A DNA stretch of 33,272 nucleotides from an uncultured Acidobacteriia bacterium. Its GTDB lineage: Bacteria; Acidobacteriota; Terriglobia; Bryobacterales; Bryobacteraceae. Below are positions 16,482-25,137 of the stretch, piece after piece. How positions within the stretch are numbered: the first letter of the stretch is position 1; each line of letters opens with the position of its first letter. The notes under the pieces are model-generated. The model saw only the letters and a program-made list of their open reading frames with translations. It was not told the origin of the DNA and did not search any database. Location: positions 1 through 33,272 of the forward strand of contig CAIRSA010000551.1 in NCBI GenBank assembly GCA_903881085.1. Reading direction: 5' to 3'. Position numbers and translations under genes: made by a program.

Positions 16482-17941
16482 GACAGTCTCTCATCCGCCA
16501 TAGGCGCACGCCTTAAATGAAGGTTTACTGAAAAACAGTTCAGCAATTCAGACTGCAATGCCGGCTGCAACTCGCCAGTCACATCGTCCACCTTGTGGAC
16601 GATGAAACCGAGTCCGCCGATTTCTTTGAGAAATGCCTTTGGTGACACTCCTGCCCGATTGAGATCGACCGGAGCGAATTCCAGCAGAATGATTATGTCC
16701 GGGTTCCTGTGGATGGTCTCATTCATTCCACGCAGGACGAACGGCCCGGCACCTTTCGCGTCAATCTTCACCACGTCTACGCTAGGTTCATGCTGTAGGG
16801 CAATGTCCAAACTGATGGTCTCGACCGGAACTTTTTCCGCGGAATCATCATTTCCGAACAAAGTGTTATGGCCGGAGCGATCGGGAAATATTCTTAGATT
16901 TGCTGTTCCCTCCACCTCCGTCACGGCAAACTCATGCACGTGGACAAAATCCAATTCAGTGAACCCGTTTATCTGAATGTTGTTCCGCAGCAGATCGCTG
17001 ATTGCCGGCGCCGGTTCAAAGCTATGCACTTTCCCTTTGCCGCCGGCCAGGATTCTGGCGGCCAGAAGGGTCGTCAGGCCAATATTTGCGCCCACGTCCA
17101 CAACCACCATGCCCGGTTTGATTAATCGCTTAAGCAGCTTTGTCACACCCGGCTCCGGGACTCCGCAGAATTCCAGATGAGTCGCCAGGCGCCACTCTTC
17201 AGCGGGTACGCCGATCAGGAATCCGTCCACCCTGGCTACCCGTCCGGAACTACTTCTCGGCTGTGCATCGATCTCCGTTCCCTCTACCAGGCGAAGTTGC
17301 CGCAATCTCTCCGTGTGAAGATCCAGTCGCGATTCCAGAGCCGCCAGTCTCTCTTCCAAATCAGCTTCCGTAGAAGTTTGGGTGGAGTGAGTGCCCATGA
17401 ACCCCGCAGCCAATTCATCGGAAATGGCCCCAATCGATTCATCGATTTTTCTTGAGAGCGCCACATTTTGCGCGGACATCTCCTGCATCAGGAAGGAGAG
17501 GCGGTAATCGATGGAATCGAATCGCACCAGCAGGACCTGTCTGAGGATTCCTCGCGCAAACCCGATGAGCCGGTCCAATTGTCTCCGCGCAAATGACCGT
17601 GTGGGGAGTTCCTTCCAGCCGCGAATCGTTGGGTCCAGACCTTGCCTGGCCTGGCCCTCTTCCGATTCGGCCATTCGAACAAGGATGATTCTTCTCGGCA
17701 CATGTTCCCGCAGCGCTTCCATGTAACCGAGCAGGCCGCTAATGTCAGCTTCGCGCCCTAAAATTACGTTATAAGCTGCTTCCAGAAACTCTCTATCGCC
17801 ATGAATTCTTAGCAACTCGCTTATGTCAGCGCTGGTTGCGCCGCCAGGTTTGGTTTCGATTGCGCCTGTGGATGCATGAGCCGGCAACTCGGACAACAGC
17901 TTTTTCTTGAACAGCTCTTTCGTGAAACGCACGTTATGCAC
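16478..17941 (-). CDS. FkbM-family methyltransferase with N-terminal DUF4214-like domain
   Basis: A 487-residue protein. Residues about 45-100 (FLEAAYNVILGREADISGLL) resemble DUF4214, found in surface-glycan glycosyltransferases and methyltransferases. Residues about 190-218 form a short charged coiled coil. Residues about 275-470 are an FkbM methyltransferase with SAM loop VVDVGANIGLTT (282-288) and VHSFEPAP (acidic end of the second strand). The usual FkbM K-I-D-V-E-G-x-E motif is altered here to KIDAKGAG (392-399), so activity is not assured. The start is taken as GTG at 17941, without a clear Shine-Dalgarno; a GTG three codons on is also possible. It overlaps the acyltransferase gene and probably O-methylates a glycan sugar. 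Confidence 0.8.
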   Translation of the reverse strand: MHNVRFTKELFKKKLLSELPAHASTGAIETKPGGATSADISELLRIHGDREFLEAAYNVILGREADISGLLGYMEALREHVPRRIILVRMAESEEGQARQGLDPTIRGWKELPTRSFARRQLDRLIGFARGILRQVLLVRFDSIDYRLSFLMQEMSAQNVALSRKIDESIGAISDELAAGFMGTHSTQTSTEADLEERLAALESRLDLHTERLRQLRLVEGTEIDAQPRSSSGRVARVDGFLIGVPAEEWRLATHLEFCGVPEPGVTKLLKRLIKPGMVVVDVGANIGLTTLLAARILAGGKGKVHSFEPAPAISDLLRNNIQINGFTELDFVHVHEFAVTEVEGTANLRIFPDRSGHNTLFGNDDSAEKVPVETISLDIALQHEPSVDVVKIDAKGAGPFVLRGMNETIHRNPDIIILLEFAPVDLNRAGVSPKAFLKEIGGLGFIVHKVDDVTGELQPALQSELLNCFSVNLHLRRAPMADERLS

Positions 17942-18146
17942 TCAGACGGCGGTTCTGGCAGGTTCTGCTGCCATTGCCGGCTGAAACCACTCCTTTGGGC
18001 GATGCTCCATCCTGGATTAGCCCTCGGCGGTCTTCCGTCTGGGGGTAATCCTGTCGCGGGTTAACACTCCCCATTCTAATATGTTCCGGGAGTGGCCGCG
18101 CCGCCTTTTCGCAACTTTTCTGCGCGCGGCATTCCTGGCTTCAGGG

Positions 18147-18710
18147 TTAATGAGAGGAAGAGTGCAGGAAGGATGCTGGCGGCTGAACATTCCATTCGCC
18201 ACTCTGTTGGAGGCCGGTTTTTTTGCCGTCAGAGTCTTCCGCGTACAGATAGAGATTCTTATCGCCATCGAAGAGTGGGTAGAATTCCAGCGCAAAGCGC
18301 GCCGTAATATTTGCTCTGCCACCGGAAAACGAGGATCCCTTCGCATTGAGGCGGCAGCGGCCATTCTCAATGTAGGAACTGCCATCCAGCGTGAGTTTTT
18401 GCGAACCATTCCCTTCGTTATTCACCAGGAGGAAGGCTTTCTCCTCGGGGCGGTAGTAAAGGTAGCAAGCCTTCGCGCCATCGCGAAACGGGCTGATCAG
18501 AAGCCGGACCTCTTTGATGGGCTTGCCGCTCCGGGAGTTGTATTTGACTTCGAATACCTGTTCGCGTCCGCGTCCGGATTCGGGCGTGACAGTCCCTTTC
18601 AGCGCAATCTGCGCATCGCTCGCAGCCAGCACCTGCAGCCTACCCGTCCGGTATACGACGATACCGGCAATCAATACGGTGGCAATCGATATCAGGCGAA
18701 TTTTGTTCAT
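18147..18710 (-). CDS. Small exported protein with one two-cysteine beta-domain
   Basis: A 187-residue protein from the ATG at 18710 (a TTG ten codons earlier is possible). Residues about 5-30 are an uncleaved anchor or a signal peptide (TVLIAGIVVY, then QVLAAS). Residues about 51-176 form a domain also present twice in the lipoprotein at 21577-22551. Shared positions include V-R-L-L-I, D-G-A-K-A-C-Y (Cys82), N-x-x-C (Cys119), F-x-G-D-K-N-L-Y-L-Y-A-E-D and a final G-x-W-x-V. The two cysteines could form a disulfide. I recall the same pattern in hypothetical secreted proteins of Acidobacteriota, but know of no function. It lies between the YfhO-like gene and the glycan operon, on the same strand. 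Confidence 0.75.
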   Translation of the reverse strand: MNKIRLISIATVLIAGIVVYRTGRLQVLAASDAQIALKGTVTPESGRGREQVFEVKYNSRSGKPIKEVRLLISPFRDGAKACYLYYRPEEKAFLLVNNEGNGSQKLTLDGSSYIENGRCRLNAKGSSFSGGRANITARFALEFYPLFDGDKNLYLYAEDSDGKKTGLQQSGEWNVQPPASFLHSSSH

Positions 18711-18803
18711 ATGTTTTTCGCGAGAGGACAAATCACTCAATACAGCGTCAGGCTAGCATAAGGTGGCGGGAAGTTCAACTTCGGGTTCGCGCCGGCGCGG
18801 TAG

Positions 18804-21590
18804 CTAAGCTATGTTTCTGCTAGTGGCATTGAGCCGCCAGCAAGTAAATGCGATCCCCAGGATACTCGCCGCCGCAAAACCTAGCCCCAGATACAAACTG
18901 GCCGGACGATAAGTAAATTGGACGATGTTATCCCCTGCCGGCATAACTACGCCACGCTGCACATAGTTAGTCTGTATGATCTTTGACTTGTGCCCGTTCA
19001 CGGTAGCTACCCATCCGGGATAATAGAGATCTCCAAGCACCAGTAGACGGGGTTCGGCGCTATGGGTCCGAATTTCCACGAAGGTGTTTTCCGCTCTTGT
19101 CAGGACCGCGGAATCCTCCGGCTTTCTGGCGCCCTTCGCCATTTCGACAAGCTCTTCCACCAAGGCGGTCCTCCACGGGTCGTATGCCGTTCTGTCTGGC
19201 AGCAGCGAGGTCTGAATCGTCTGCTTGACTGCGTTTCCAGGCAGGCGCACGACTTGCGGTGCAAGCCATGTACGAGGCATCGCACGCCGATTCTCGTAGA
19301 TTCGCGCAAGCTTTCCGCGTTTCACCAACCGTAGCGGGCCACCCAATTCGTCACTATGGGTGATGGCCTGAATCACTCCCGTCTGGCTATTCCACAGCAC
19401 CAGCTTGGAAAGCTGAATGCCGCCCTGCTTGCCCAGCCACTTCAACTCCAAACTGGAGAAGTCTTCGCCGGCGGATAGCGGCCATTGGGCGAAATAAAAG
19501 TGCCCTTGACACGCCTTGCCATCCCGCTCCGTGGGCGTGTTTTTGAACACGGTAGCGGCGTTGTGCTTGAGCAGCTTTTTGAGATTGCCGCAATCCGCCA
19601 TGAATTCCGCCGTATCCTTGCCTGCCAGCACCTGGATTACCGAATCCTCGGACGACTTGCCTTTCAATCTGATTTCAACCACTGGCGAACCTTGCTCAGT
19701 GTTAACGGAATTGCGCAGGAAACTGACCAGCGCAAGCGACGTGAACCGCTTCCCTTTGTCCAAGGCATATTTTGATTCTGTCTTTGGATGCGCCGCGGCG
19801 CTTTCGCCAAGGTCATCGGCCAGGTCATCCGCTGGAATCGGAATGCCCTGCACTCGGTCCATCTCCCCAATATCCGCATCCGGAGTCAAAATATAGCGCG
19901 CTCCCAGCACATCCAGGGCACGGTTGCGCGCGTTCCACCATGGGCCCGAAAGAGTTCCGCCAGGGTCCATCCCTGCCAGTGAATGATAGCGCTCAATTGC
20001 CAGCGAGCCGTACTTATTGAGCGATGCGACGCCCCACAGCTTCGATCGATTGGGAGGCAACTCGCTTGCGTTGCCGAGGAAGCCTCTGACTGCAATGGAG
20101 CGTCCTGGAGACGCCCGAACCAATTCCACCGCCGGCGGCGGATCGAGCAGCGTGGGGTCAAGACTGTAATAGCGCCAACTGGAGAACATGCCGAACTGAC
20201 CCAGATCGGCAAGCGCTGCCACCGTTAACACCAATGCCGATATCGCTCGCCCTGGCCAGCGTGCCAGCAACAGAATCCCGATGGCCGCCCCTATCGAACA
20301 AGCAATGGGCACCGCGAACATCGCCCGATGAAGGGCGAACGAGACATTGGGAACACCTCGCGAAGCAGCCAACTGCCTGAGGTCCGGGCCAAACACATAG
20401 GAAATGGTGACGGCGGCAGTAACCTCAAGCAGCAATAGAATTCCAATCTGTTTTGCGGCGCGTCTCGCCGTAAATTCCGTCAGCAGCGATTTTACTCCGG
20501 CCCCCGCCAACACGGCCATTGCCAGCTGAAAAATTACCAGGAAACGGCCCTGGCAGCGGAACTGGTTGAAGGGGGGAACGTGGAACAAAATGCGGCCTGC
20601 AAGTGTTTCCCCGCCCATTGCGAAAAGCAGCCCTAACAAAGCGGCGCCCAGGAAAAAGTAAGTGGGGAAAGAGTTCTTCTTATTTCTAAAGGCAAAGGTG
20701 GCCAGTGCGAGAGCAAGGAATCCCAGGAAGGCATCCTGCTCTGTGCTGTCAATGAAAAACTGTTCCTCGTAAATGGACCCTTCCTCCCCGCCGTATAAGT
20801 AGGGGAAGAATAAACGTACCAAGCCGCGCAAAGGAAGATGTGCAAAATTGAAGAAGTCGAAAGTTACGCTCTGACGAATGCCGAGCCGCGTGAACTCAAT
20901 CAATGGAAGATAGAGAACCGATCCTATCCCAATGCCAAATCCAAACATCAGGCCTGCCCGCAAATAGTAACTCCAGCTAGAGGTCGTCGAGAAACCTCTG
21001 ACAGCCGCGAACGCACCTGCCAGCAGCATTCCGTAGAAAACCATCTGCGGATGCCCGCACAATAACAACTGCCCCGTCGCGAAACAACCCCAGGCGAACC
21101 ACGCAGGGCACTTTTCGGCCCGAACGCGCTCCAGCCCAAGAAGAATTGCGGGAATCCACGCCGCGCTATGGACAATCGACGGGTGCCCGGCGTGCCCCAT
21201 CATGAATCCACTGAATCCGAATAGGATTCCGGAGATCCACCCGGCAAGGCGGTTCGCGGTCAATGAGTAAGTGAGAAGATAAGTGAACCAGGCAGCCAGC
21301 ACATAGCCGCTTATGGCAAAGGCGTTGTAAGACTTGGGAATCAAGGAGAGGAGGATCGCCGGAAAATACCAGGTAAATGTAAGTGGATCGGCGGCAGCGG
21401 GATAGCCCGTCCCCAGTGAAGGTTCCCATAGCGCGGCGGGTGACAGGTAGTTGGGCACATATTCAATCAGGCCATCTCCCGGAGCTAGGATTTTGCCGCT
21501 GAATAGGACTGGCGAAAACCAGCAGGCAAAAGGCACTACATAGAAAAGCAGGACAAGAAGATGGATGCTTCGCGGCTTATTCATCTGCAT
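18804..21590 (-). CDS. YfhO-like polytopic membrane protein (GT-C type)
   Basis: About 928 residues from the ATG at 21590; an ATG two codons later is equally possible, and both overlap the upstream gene's stop. The first half has some 11-12 membrane helices (HLLVLLFYVVPFACWFSPVL, then WISGILFGFSGFMMGHAGHP and LLLCGHPQMVFYGMLLAGAF). The second half is a large exported domain. A last helix (LYLGLGFAAASILGIAFTCW) closes the chain. The segment GDLYYPGWVATVNGHKSKI followed by NYVQRGVVMPAGDNIVQFTYRP is the usual C-terminal signature of YfhO family proteins, which are implicated in lipid-linked sugar transfer, for example to teichoic acids in Firmicutes. Here it may modify the glycan built by the downstream operon. 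Acceptor and donor are unknown. Confidence 0.85.
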   Translation of the reverse strand: MQMNKPRSIHLLVLLFYVVPFACWFSPVLFSGKILAPGDGLIEYVPNYLSPAALWEPSLGTGYPAAADPLTFTWYFPAILLSLIPKSYNAFAISGYVLAAWFTYLLTYSLTANRLAGWISGILFGFSGFMMGHAGHPSIVHSAAWIPAILLGLERVRAEKCPAWFAWGCFATGQLLLCGHPQMVFYGMLLAGAFAAVRGFSTTSSWSYYLRAGLMFGFGIGIGSVLYLPLIEFTRLGIRQSVTFDFFNFAHLPLRGLVRLFFPYLYGGEEGSIYEEQFFIDSTEQDAFLGFLALALATFAFRNKKNSFPTYFFLGAALLGLLFAMGGETLAGRILFHVPPFNQFRCQGRFLVIFQLAMAVLAGAGVKSLLTEFTARRAAKQIGILLLLEVTAAVTISYVFGPDLRQLAASRGVPNVSFALHRAMFAVPIACSIGAAIGILLLARWPGRAISALVLTVAALADLGQFGMFSSWRYYSLDPTLLDPPPAVELVRASPGRSIAVRGFLGNASELPPNRSKLWGVASLNKYGSLAIERYHSLAGMDPGGTLSGPWWNARNRALDVLGARYILTPDADIGEMDRVQGIPIPADDLADDLGESAAAHPKTESKYALDKGKRFTSLALVSFLRNSVNTEQGSPVVEIRLKGKSSEDSVIQVLAGKDTAEFMADCGNLKKLLKHNAATVFKNTPTERDGKACQGHFYFAQWPLSAGEDFSSLELKWLGKQGGIQLSKLVLWNSQTGVIQAITHSDELGGPLRLVKRGKLARIYENRRAMPRTWLAPQVVRLPGNAVKQTIQTSLLPDRTAYDPWRTALVEELVEMAKGARKPEDSAVLTRAENTFVEIRTHSAEPRLLVLGDLYYPGWVATVNGHKSKIIQTNYVQRGVVMPAGDNIVQFTYRPASLYLGLGFAAASILGIAFTCWRLNATSRNIA

Positions 21591-22551
21591 AAGGGACCGC
21601 CCAAGTTCCCATCCTCCGCATTCCGCTGTCGGTTCCGTTGTAAGCCTGGGCATATAAGTACATGTTCTTCCGGCCTGCAAACGACGGCTTGAACGTAAGA
21701 GAAAGTTTCAATTCCAATTCGGAGCGATTCTCCGCAACCGATGAATTGGCAGTGTGCACAATGCATTGGCTGTTTTCCAGTTCCTTCCCGCTATTCATTG
21801 CCACGGCGGTGGATTCCGTGCCTGAATCCTTAATCAGGCGAATCTGGCCAGTATTCCGGTTATACCAGATGTAACAGGCGCTCGAGCCATCGGCTTTCCT
21901 GTTCACTAATACCCGCACATCGGCCAGTACAGCAGGTCCATTCGCGGAAGAGTAAGTGAATGTGAACGTCCCGTTATTCCCTTCACCTGAAGAGGGAACT
22001 ACGCTTCCGGCCGAAGGCGCTAAGTCGACAGGTTGGCGCGCGTCACTGACCTTCCATGAACCCCGTTTCTGAAATCCGCTGTCCTTGCCATCGGTGTCGC
22101 TGGCGGCAATGAAAATCTGCTTCTGCCCGGTGAATCCGGGCTGTAACTGCAAATCAAGAACAAGTTTCAGCTTTCCGCTATAAGAATCCGACGACGAACC
22201 CGCCCCGTCGAGACGGCATTGACTATTGGATAAAGCCGAATAGTCTCCCGTCTTCAATCCCTTCGATCCTACTCCACTATCGTTCACAAGAAAAAATGTT
22301 TTCTCACGCGGCACATATTGAATAAAACATGCGGCCCGGCCATCCGCAGTGTCGTTGACCAGTATTTTAACTGACTCGATATGGCCGATTCCCTTTGGAT
22401 CCTCAATCGTGACCGTAAGAACCTGTTTGGCTTCCGTTGCCGAAGTTGGACTGAGCATGATTGGCTCTGCTCCGCCGCGCGGCGTGCTGCTGCATCCGGC
22501 CAGCAGCGCAACGGACAAAAGCATCGTGGTGAATACGGAGCGAATCGACAA
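21577..22551 (-). CDS. Lipoprotein with two copies of the two-cysteine beta-domain
   Basis: A 324-residue predicted lipoprotein. Residues 1-20 are a signal peptide with lipobox LLAGC (lipid-bearing Cys20). Two related domains follow, residues about 44-167 (Cys75, Cys112) and 194-319 (Cys226, Cys263), each ending F-x-G-x-K-x-(M/I)-(Y/F) and then SG-x-x-x-x-G-(S/T)-W-x-V. A third copy is the protein at 18147-18710. The start is read as TTG at 22551 because a stop lies four codons upstream; the only in-frame ATG (22524) would leave no positive n-region. Its TAA lies inside the start of the YfhO-like gene, so the two are coupled and may act together at the cell surface. Function unknown. Confidence 0.78.
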   Translation of the reverse strand: MSIRSVFTTMLLSVALLAGCSSTPRGGAEPIMLSPTSATEAKQVLTVTIEDPKGIGHIESVKILVNDTADGRAACFIQYVPREKTFFLVNDSGVGSKGLKTGDYSALSNSQCRLDGAGSSSDSYSGKLKLVLDLQLQPGFTGQKQIFIAASDTDGKDSGFQKRGSWKVSDARQPVDLAPSAGSVVPSSGEGNNGTFTFTYSSANGPAVLADVRVLVNRKADGSSACYIWYNRNTGQIRLIKDSGTESTAVAMNSGKELENSQCIVHTANSSVAENRSELELKLSLTFKPSFAGRKNMYLYAQAYNGTDSGMRRMGTWAVPYADE

Positions 22552-22612
22552 GCGACCATTCTAGCAAATAGATCGAGTCCTTTCGCTCCTGCGAAGTCCT
22601 TTTGCGGTTACA

Positions 22613-22666
22613 ACCATTTACCCTGGAAAAAGTTGTTGCCCGCAATGCGAGTCACCCGGCAGGTGA
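22613..22666. repeat. Dispersed intergenic repeat, copy 2
   Basis: Contains CCTGGAAAAAG and then CCCGCAATG (22639-22647) and TCACCC-GGC-AGGTGA (22652-22666). The same blocks occur at 10911-10941 and 11049-11077. Just after it lies a perfect 12-base palindrome GTTGCATGCAAC (22674-22685). It lies between two same-strand genes and may help end transcription of the HExxH gene, though no T-run follows. Confidence 0.5.
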
Positions 22667-22741
22667 TGAGCACGTTGCATGCAACCGATGCCCAATGTCG
22701 GAGATACCTTTTCCAGTTACGTTCAGCTACTCTTAATCGGT

Positions 22742-23422
22742 TTACCGCCCAATGGCGGTATCGTCGGCGATCGCATCTTCGCTGCCTTGGAACAGAGGAG
22801 TAGGTGCCGGCGCCACAGTCTTCAATTTTGCCTGCGTAGCGCTTCCGAAATGAAAAGACTCGTTCAGCAGGTCGCGCGAACTGAAAGCTGCCTTGGCGAT
22901 TCCCGAATCGTCGTGCTTCTTCGTGTTGGCCAGAATATGAAAAAGTTCGTGAGCGATCAATCGCCCCATGGCCCGGCCATAAAGGGAATCGCGACGGCTA
23001 CTGGCTTCTCTGGTGAGTTCGCGGGAAAGGTATTTCGAAAGCGCCGAACATTCCACCCAACTGAACGGGAGTAATTCTCCGTCGGCAACCGCAGTCGAGG
23101 CGAGGATCTTGGACGCAAGTGCGCCCTGCGACGGTTCCATGGAAGCGCGGCATTCGCCACGCAAATCCACCACCACAACGGCTGCGTCAATCGATTCGGT
23201 TTGGGATTGGCCGGCGGCCCGCCAGGAAACGCTGTAGCCGGTAGTCTCCATGGCTGCAGTGACTTCCCGCTTCATTTCAGCGGCCGACTGAGCCGATTGG
23301 GACTGATTGGCACGCAGGTACACAACCAGCTTATGATCCAGCGAACCCGAAGGCTCATTCTGACCGGCACGGAGGGCGACACTGAGGAGGCAGCAGAGTG
23401 CTACCGTTCGACACGCATACAT
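22742..23422 (-). CDS. Exported small protein with HExxH zinc-protease-like motif
   Basis: A 226-residue protein with a signal peptide (residues 1-20, VALCCLLSVALRAGQ). The centre holds GRLIAHELFHILANTKKHDDSGIAKA. This has HExxH at 158-162 (HELFH) with a further His at 170, as in metzincin-like HExxHxxxxxxxH sites, and an SGI segment where related acidobacterial proteins tend to have SPTGIM. An upstream part (ESIDAAVVVVDLRGEC) looks like a small alpha/beta core. The family is not one I can name. It lies 44 bases after the ABC ATPase gene on the same strand and may be read from that operon, but its content does not suggest a role in nitrogen use. Protease activity is inferred from the motif alone. 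Confidence 0.65.
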   Translation of the reverse strand: MYACRTVALCCLLSVALRAGQNEPSGSLDHKLVVYLRANQSQSAQSAAEMKREVTAAMETTGYSVSWRAAGQSQTESIDAAVVVVDLRGECRASMEPSQGALASKILASTAVADGELLPFSWVECSALSKYLSRELTREASSRRDSLYGRAMGRLIAHELFHILANTKKHDDSGIAKAAFSSRDLLNESFHFGSATQAKLKTVAPAPTPLFQGSEDAIADDTAIGR

Positions 23423-23466
23423 GGCGCAGGCCCAGGAAAAGTATATCAGTTCCTGGGCTGCGGATT

Positions 23467-24270
23467 TTATGCGACGGGTTGAACGTCCTCTTCGCCGGCA
23501 AACCGATGCGAAACGCTCTCCAACTGTTGCATCAGTTCCTTAGCGTCCTGCTCGCGACTGGACTCCGGCACGGGCACGTCCAACATGACACGCGACCCAT
23601 GTTCCGGAGTCTCTTTGCCCAACACGATAATGCGCGAGGCCAGGTGCAGCGCCTCCTGCGTGTTGTGCGTAACAAACAAAATCGTGGTTCCCGTCGCCGC
23701 CCAAAGTTCGCGGATCAACTGCTGCATGCCGCGGCGGGTGCCGGGGTCGAGCGCGCTGAACGCTTCGTCCATGAGCAGGATTCTCGGCTCGGTCATCAGG
23801 GCCTGCGCGATAGCGACGCGTTGCTGCATGCCGCCTGAGAGTTCGTCGGGATACTTGCCGCCATCGGCTTCACGCAGACCGATGCGGCGCAGGTAACCTT
23901 GCGCACGCTCGCGAAACTCTTTGCGGCGGCGGTAGAAAGCTGGTGTCAAGTGGCCTAAGAGTCCGAACTCGCTGACTTCCGCGCCGAACGTGATGTTATC
24001 GATGACGGTCTTATCGGGGAACAGCGAATATTTCTGAGGTACGTAGCCGCGCGTCCGGTCAGGCTGTTTGTGCTCCTTGCCGTCAATCAGGATCTGGCCG
24101 CTCGTGGCATGTTCCGAGCCAAGGATGAGGCGGAGCAACGTCGACTTGCCGCAGCCGGTTTGGCCCAGCACGCAGACGAAGTCGCCATCCGCGATATCGA
24201 TATTGATGCGGTCGAGCACGGTGCGCGGCGGCGCGCCGTACATCATCGAAATGTTTTTGACTTCAATCAT
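23467..24270 (-). CDS. ABC transporter ATPase (nitrate/taurine/guanidine-type importer)
   Basis: A 267-residue cytoplasmic ATPase. Walker A is GQTGCGKST (36-44), the Q-loop is YVPQKYSLFPDK, the signature is LSGGMQQRVAIAQAL (144-158) and Walker B is ILLMDEAFSALD (164-175). The sequence resembles the SsuB/TauB/NrtD group. Its start lies 12 bases after the permease stop. With the permease and binding protein it forms an importer that, by operon context, supplies the substrate of the carboxylase upstream, probably guanidine or a relative. Confidence 0.9.
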   Translation of the reverse strand: MIEVKNISMMYGAPPRTVLDRINIDIADGDFVCVLGQTGCGKSTLLRLILGSEHATSGQILIDGKEHKQPDRTRGYVPQKYSLFPDKTVIDNITFGAEVSEFGLLGHLTPAFYRRRKEFRERAQGYLRRIGLREADGGKYPDELSGGMQQRVAIAQALMTEPRILLMDEAFSALDPGTRRGMQQLIRELWAATGTTILFVTHNTQEALHLASRIIVLGKETPEHGSRVMLDVPVPESSREQDAKELMQQLESVSHRFAGEEDVQPVA

Positions 24271-24282
24271 GCTTCTCGAAAC

Positions 24283-25137
24283 CTATACTTCTCTAAACCA
24301 GGGATGCAGCCAGCGATTCACCAGCCGCATGGAAAGATCGACCGCGAACAATAACAATGCAACCCACAACACGTAAGGGATGATGACGTCCATGCCCATG
24401 TGGCGGCGAAGCAATGCGATGCGATAGGCGAGACCGTCAGTAGATGCGATCATCTCGCCGGCAAACAGAAACAGCATCACCGATTTCAGATTAAGGCGAA
24501 TGCTGTTGAGCACGCGCGGCATGATCTGTTTAAGCACCACGCGATAGGCGACATCGAAATCGCCCGCGCCTAGTGTGAATGCTTTCACGACCTGTTCATT
24601 CGGCACGGCCTTGGTGAGATTGAAAACGTCAAGTATCACGGTGGGCGCAACGCCGATCACAATCAGCATGATCTTTGACAGCTCATCGATTCCGAAAGCG
24701 ATAAACAGAATCGGCAGCAGCGAAAGCGCGACGATCTTATCGAAGAACAGTACAAAGCGCAGGAAGAACGCACCCACGTAAGGGAACAAGCCCATATGCA
24801 GGCCAAGCAAGACAGCGGGTAGCAACAACACCATCGAGATGGCGAATCGGCGCGTGGTAGCTTTGGTATCTTTCCACAGCATGCTGGAAGTGATCTGCCG
24901 CAGCAGCGACGGCGATTCGACGGCCTCATCTTCTTCCGCCGGCTTCAGCACCGCATCGGACATGCCCTTGACCATCTGCGTCAAAGTTGGCGTGACGCGG
25001 TCCTCCGGATTTTCGCGATGGCGTGCTTCGGCCAGATAGAAGTAAGCGATGATTCCCACGGTAAACAACACCCACGACAGAGCGGTTGACCATCCCCGTC
25101 CAGGCTTCGCGTGAATCAGTAAAAATCCGGCAGACAT
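24283..25137 (-). CDS. ABC transporter permease (urea-carboxylase-associated importer)
   Basis: A 284-residue inner-membrane protein. It has one N-terminal helix (ALSWVLFTVGIIAYFYLA), an about 65-residue charged cytoplasmic stretch, then some five helices of the BPD_transp_1 fold. The segment containing TLGAGDFDVAYRVVLKQIMPRVL near residue 195 fits the EAA loop that contacts the ATPase. Its ATG shares one base with the stop of the binding-protein gene (TAATG). It would pair as a homodimer with the ATPase at 23467-24270. Confidence 0.88.
   Translation of the reverse strand: MSAGFLLIHAKPGRGWSTALSWVLFTVGIIAYFYLAEARHRENPEDRVTPTLTQMVKGMSDAVLKPAEEDEAVESPSLLRQITSSMLWKDTKATTRRFAISMVLLLPAVLLGLHMGLFPYVGAFFLRFVLFFDKIVALSLLPILFIAFGIDELSKIMLIVIGVAPTVILDVFNLTKAVPNEQVVKAFTLGAGDFDVAYRVVLKQIMPRVLNSIRLNLKSVMLFLFAGEMIASTDGLAYRIALLRRHMGMDVIIPYVLWVALLLFAVDLSMRLVNRWLHPWFREV

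Noticed and set aside
22284..22559. A minus-strand frame with an ATG at 22559 just upstream of the lipoprotein start
   Set aside because: It is out of frame with the lipoprotein, whose signal peptide, lipobox and two domains support the other frame.
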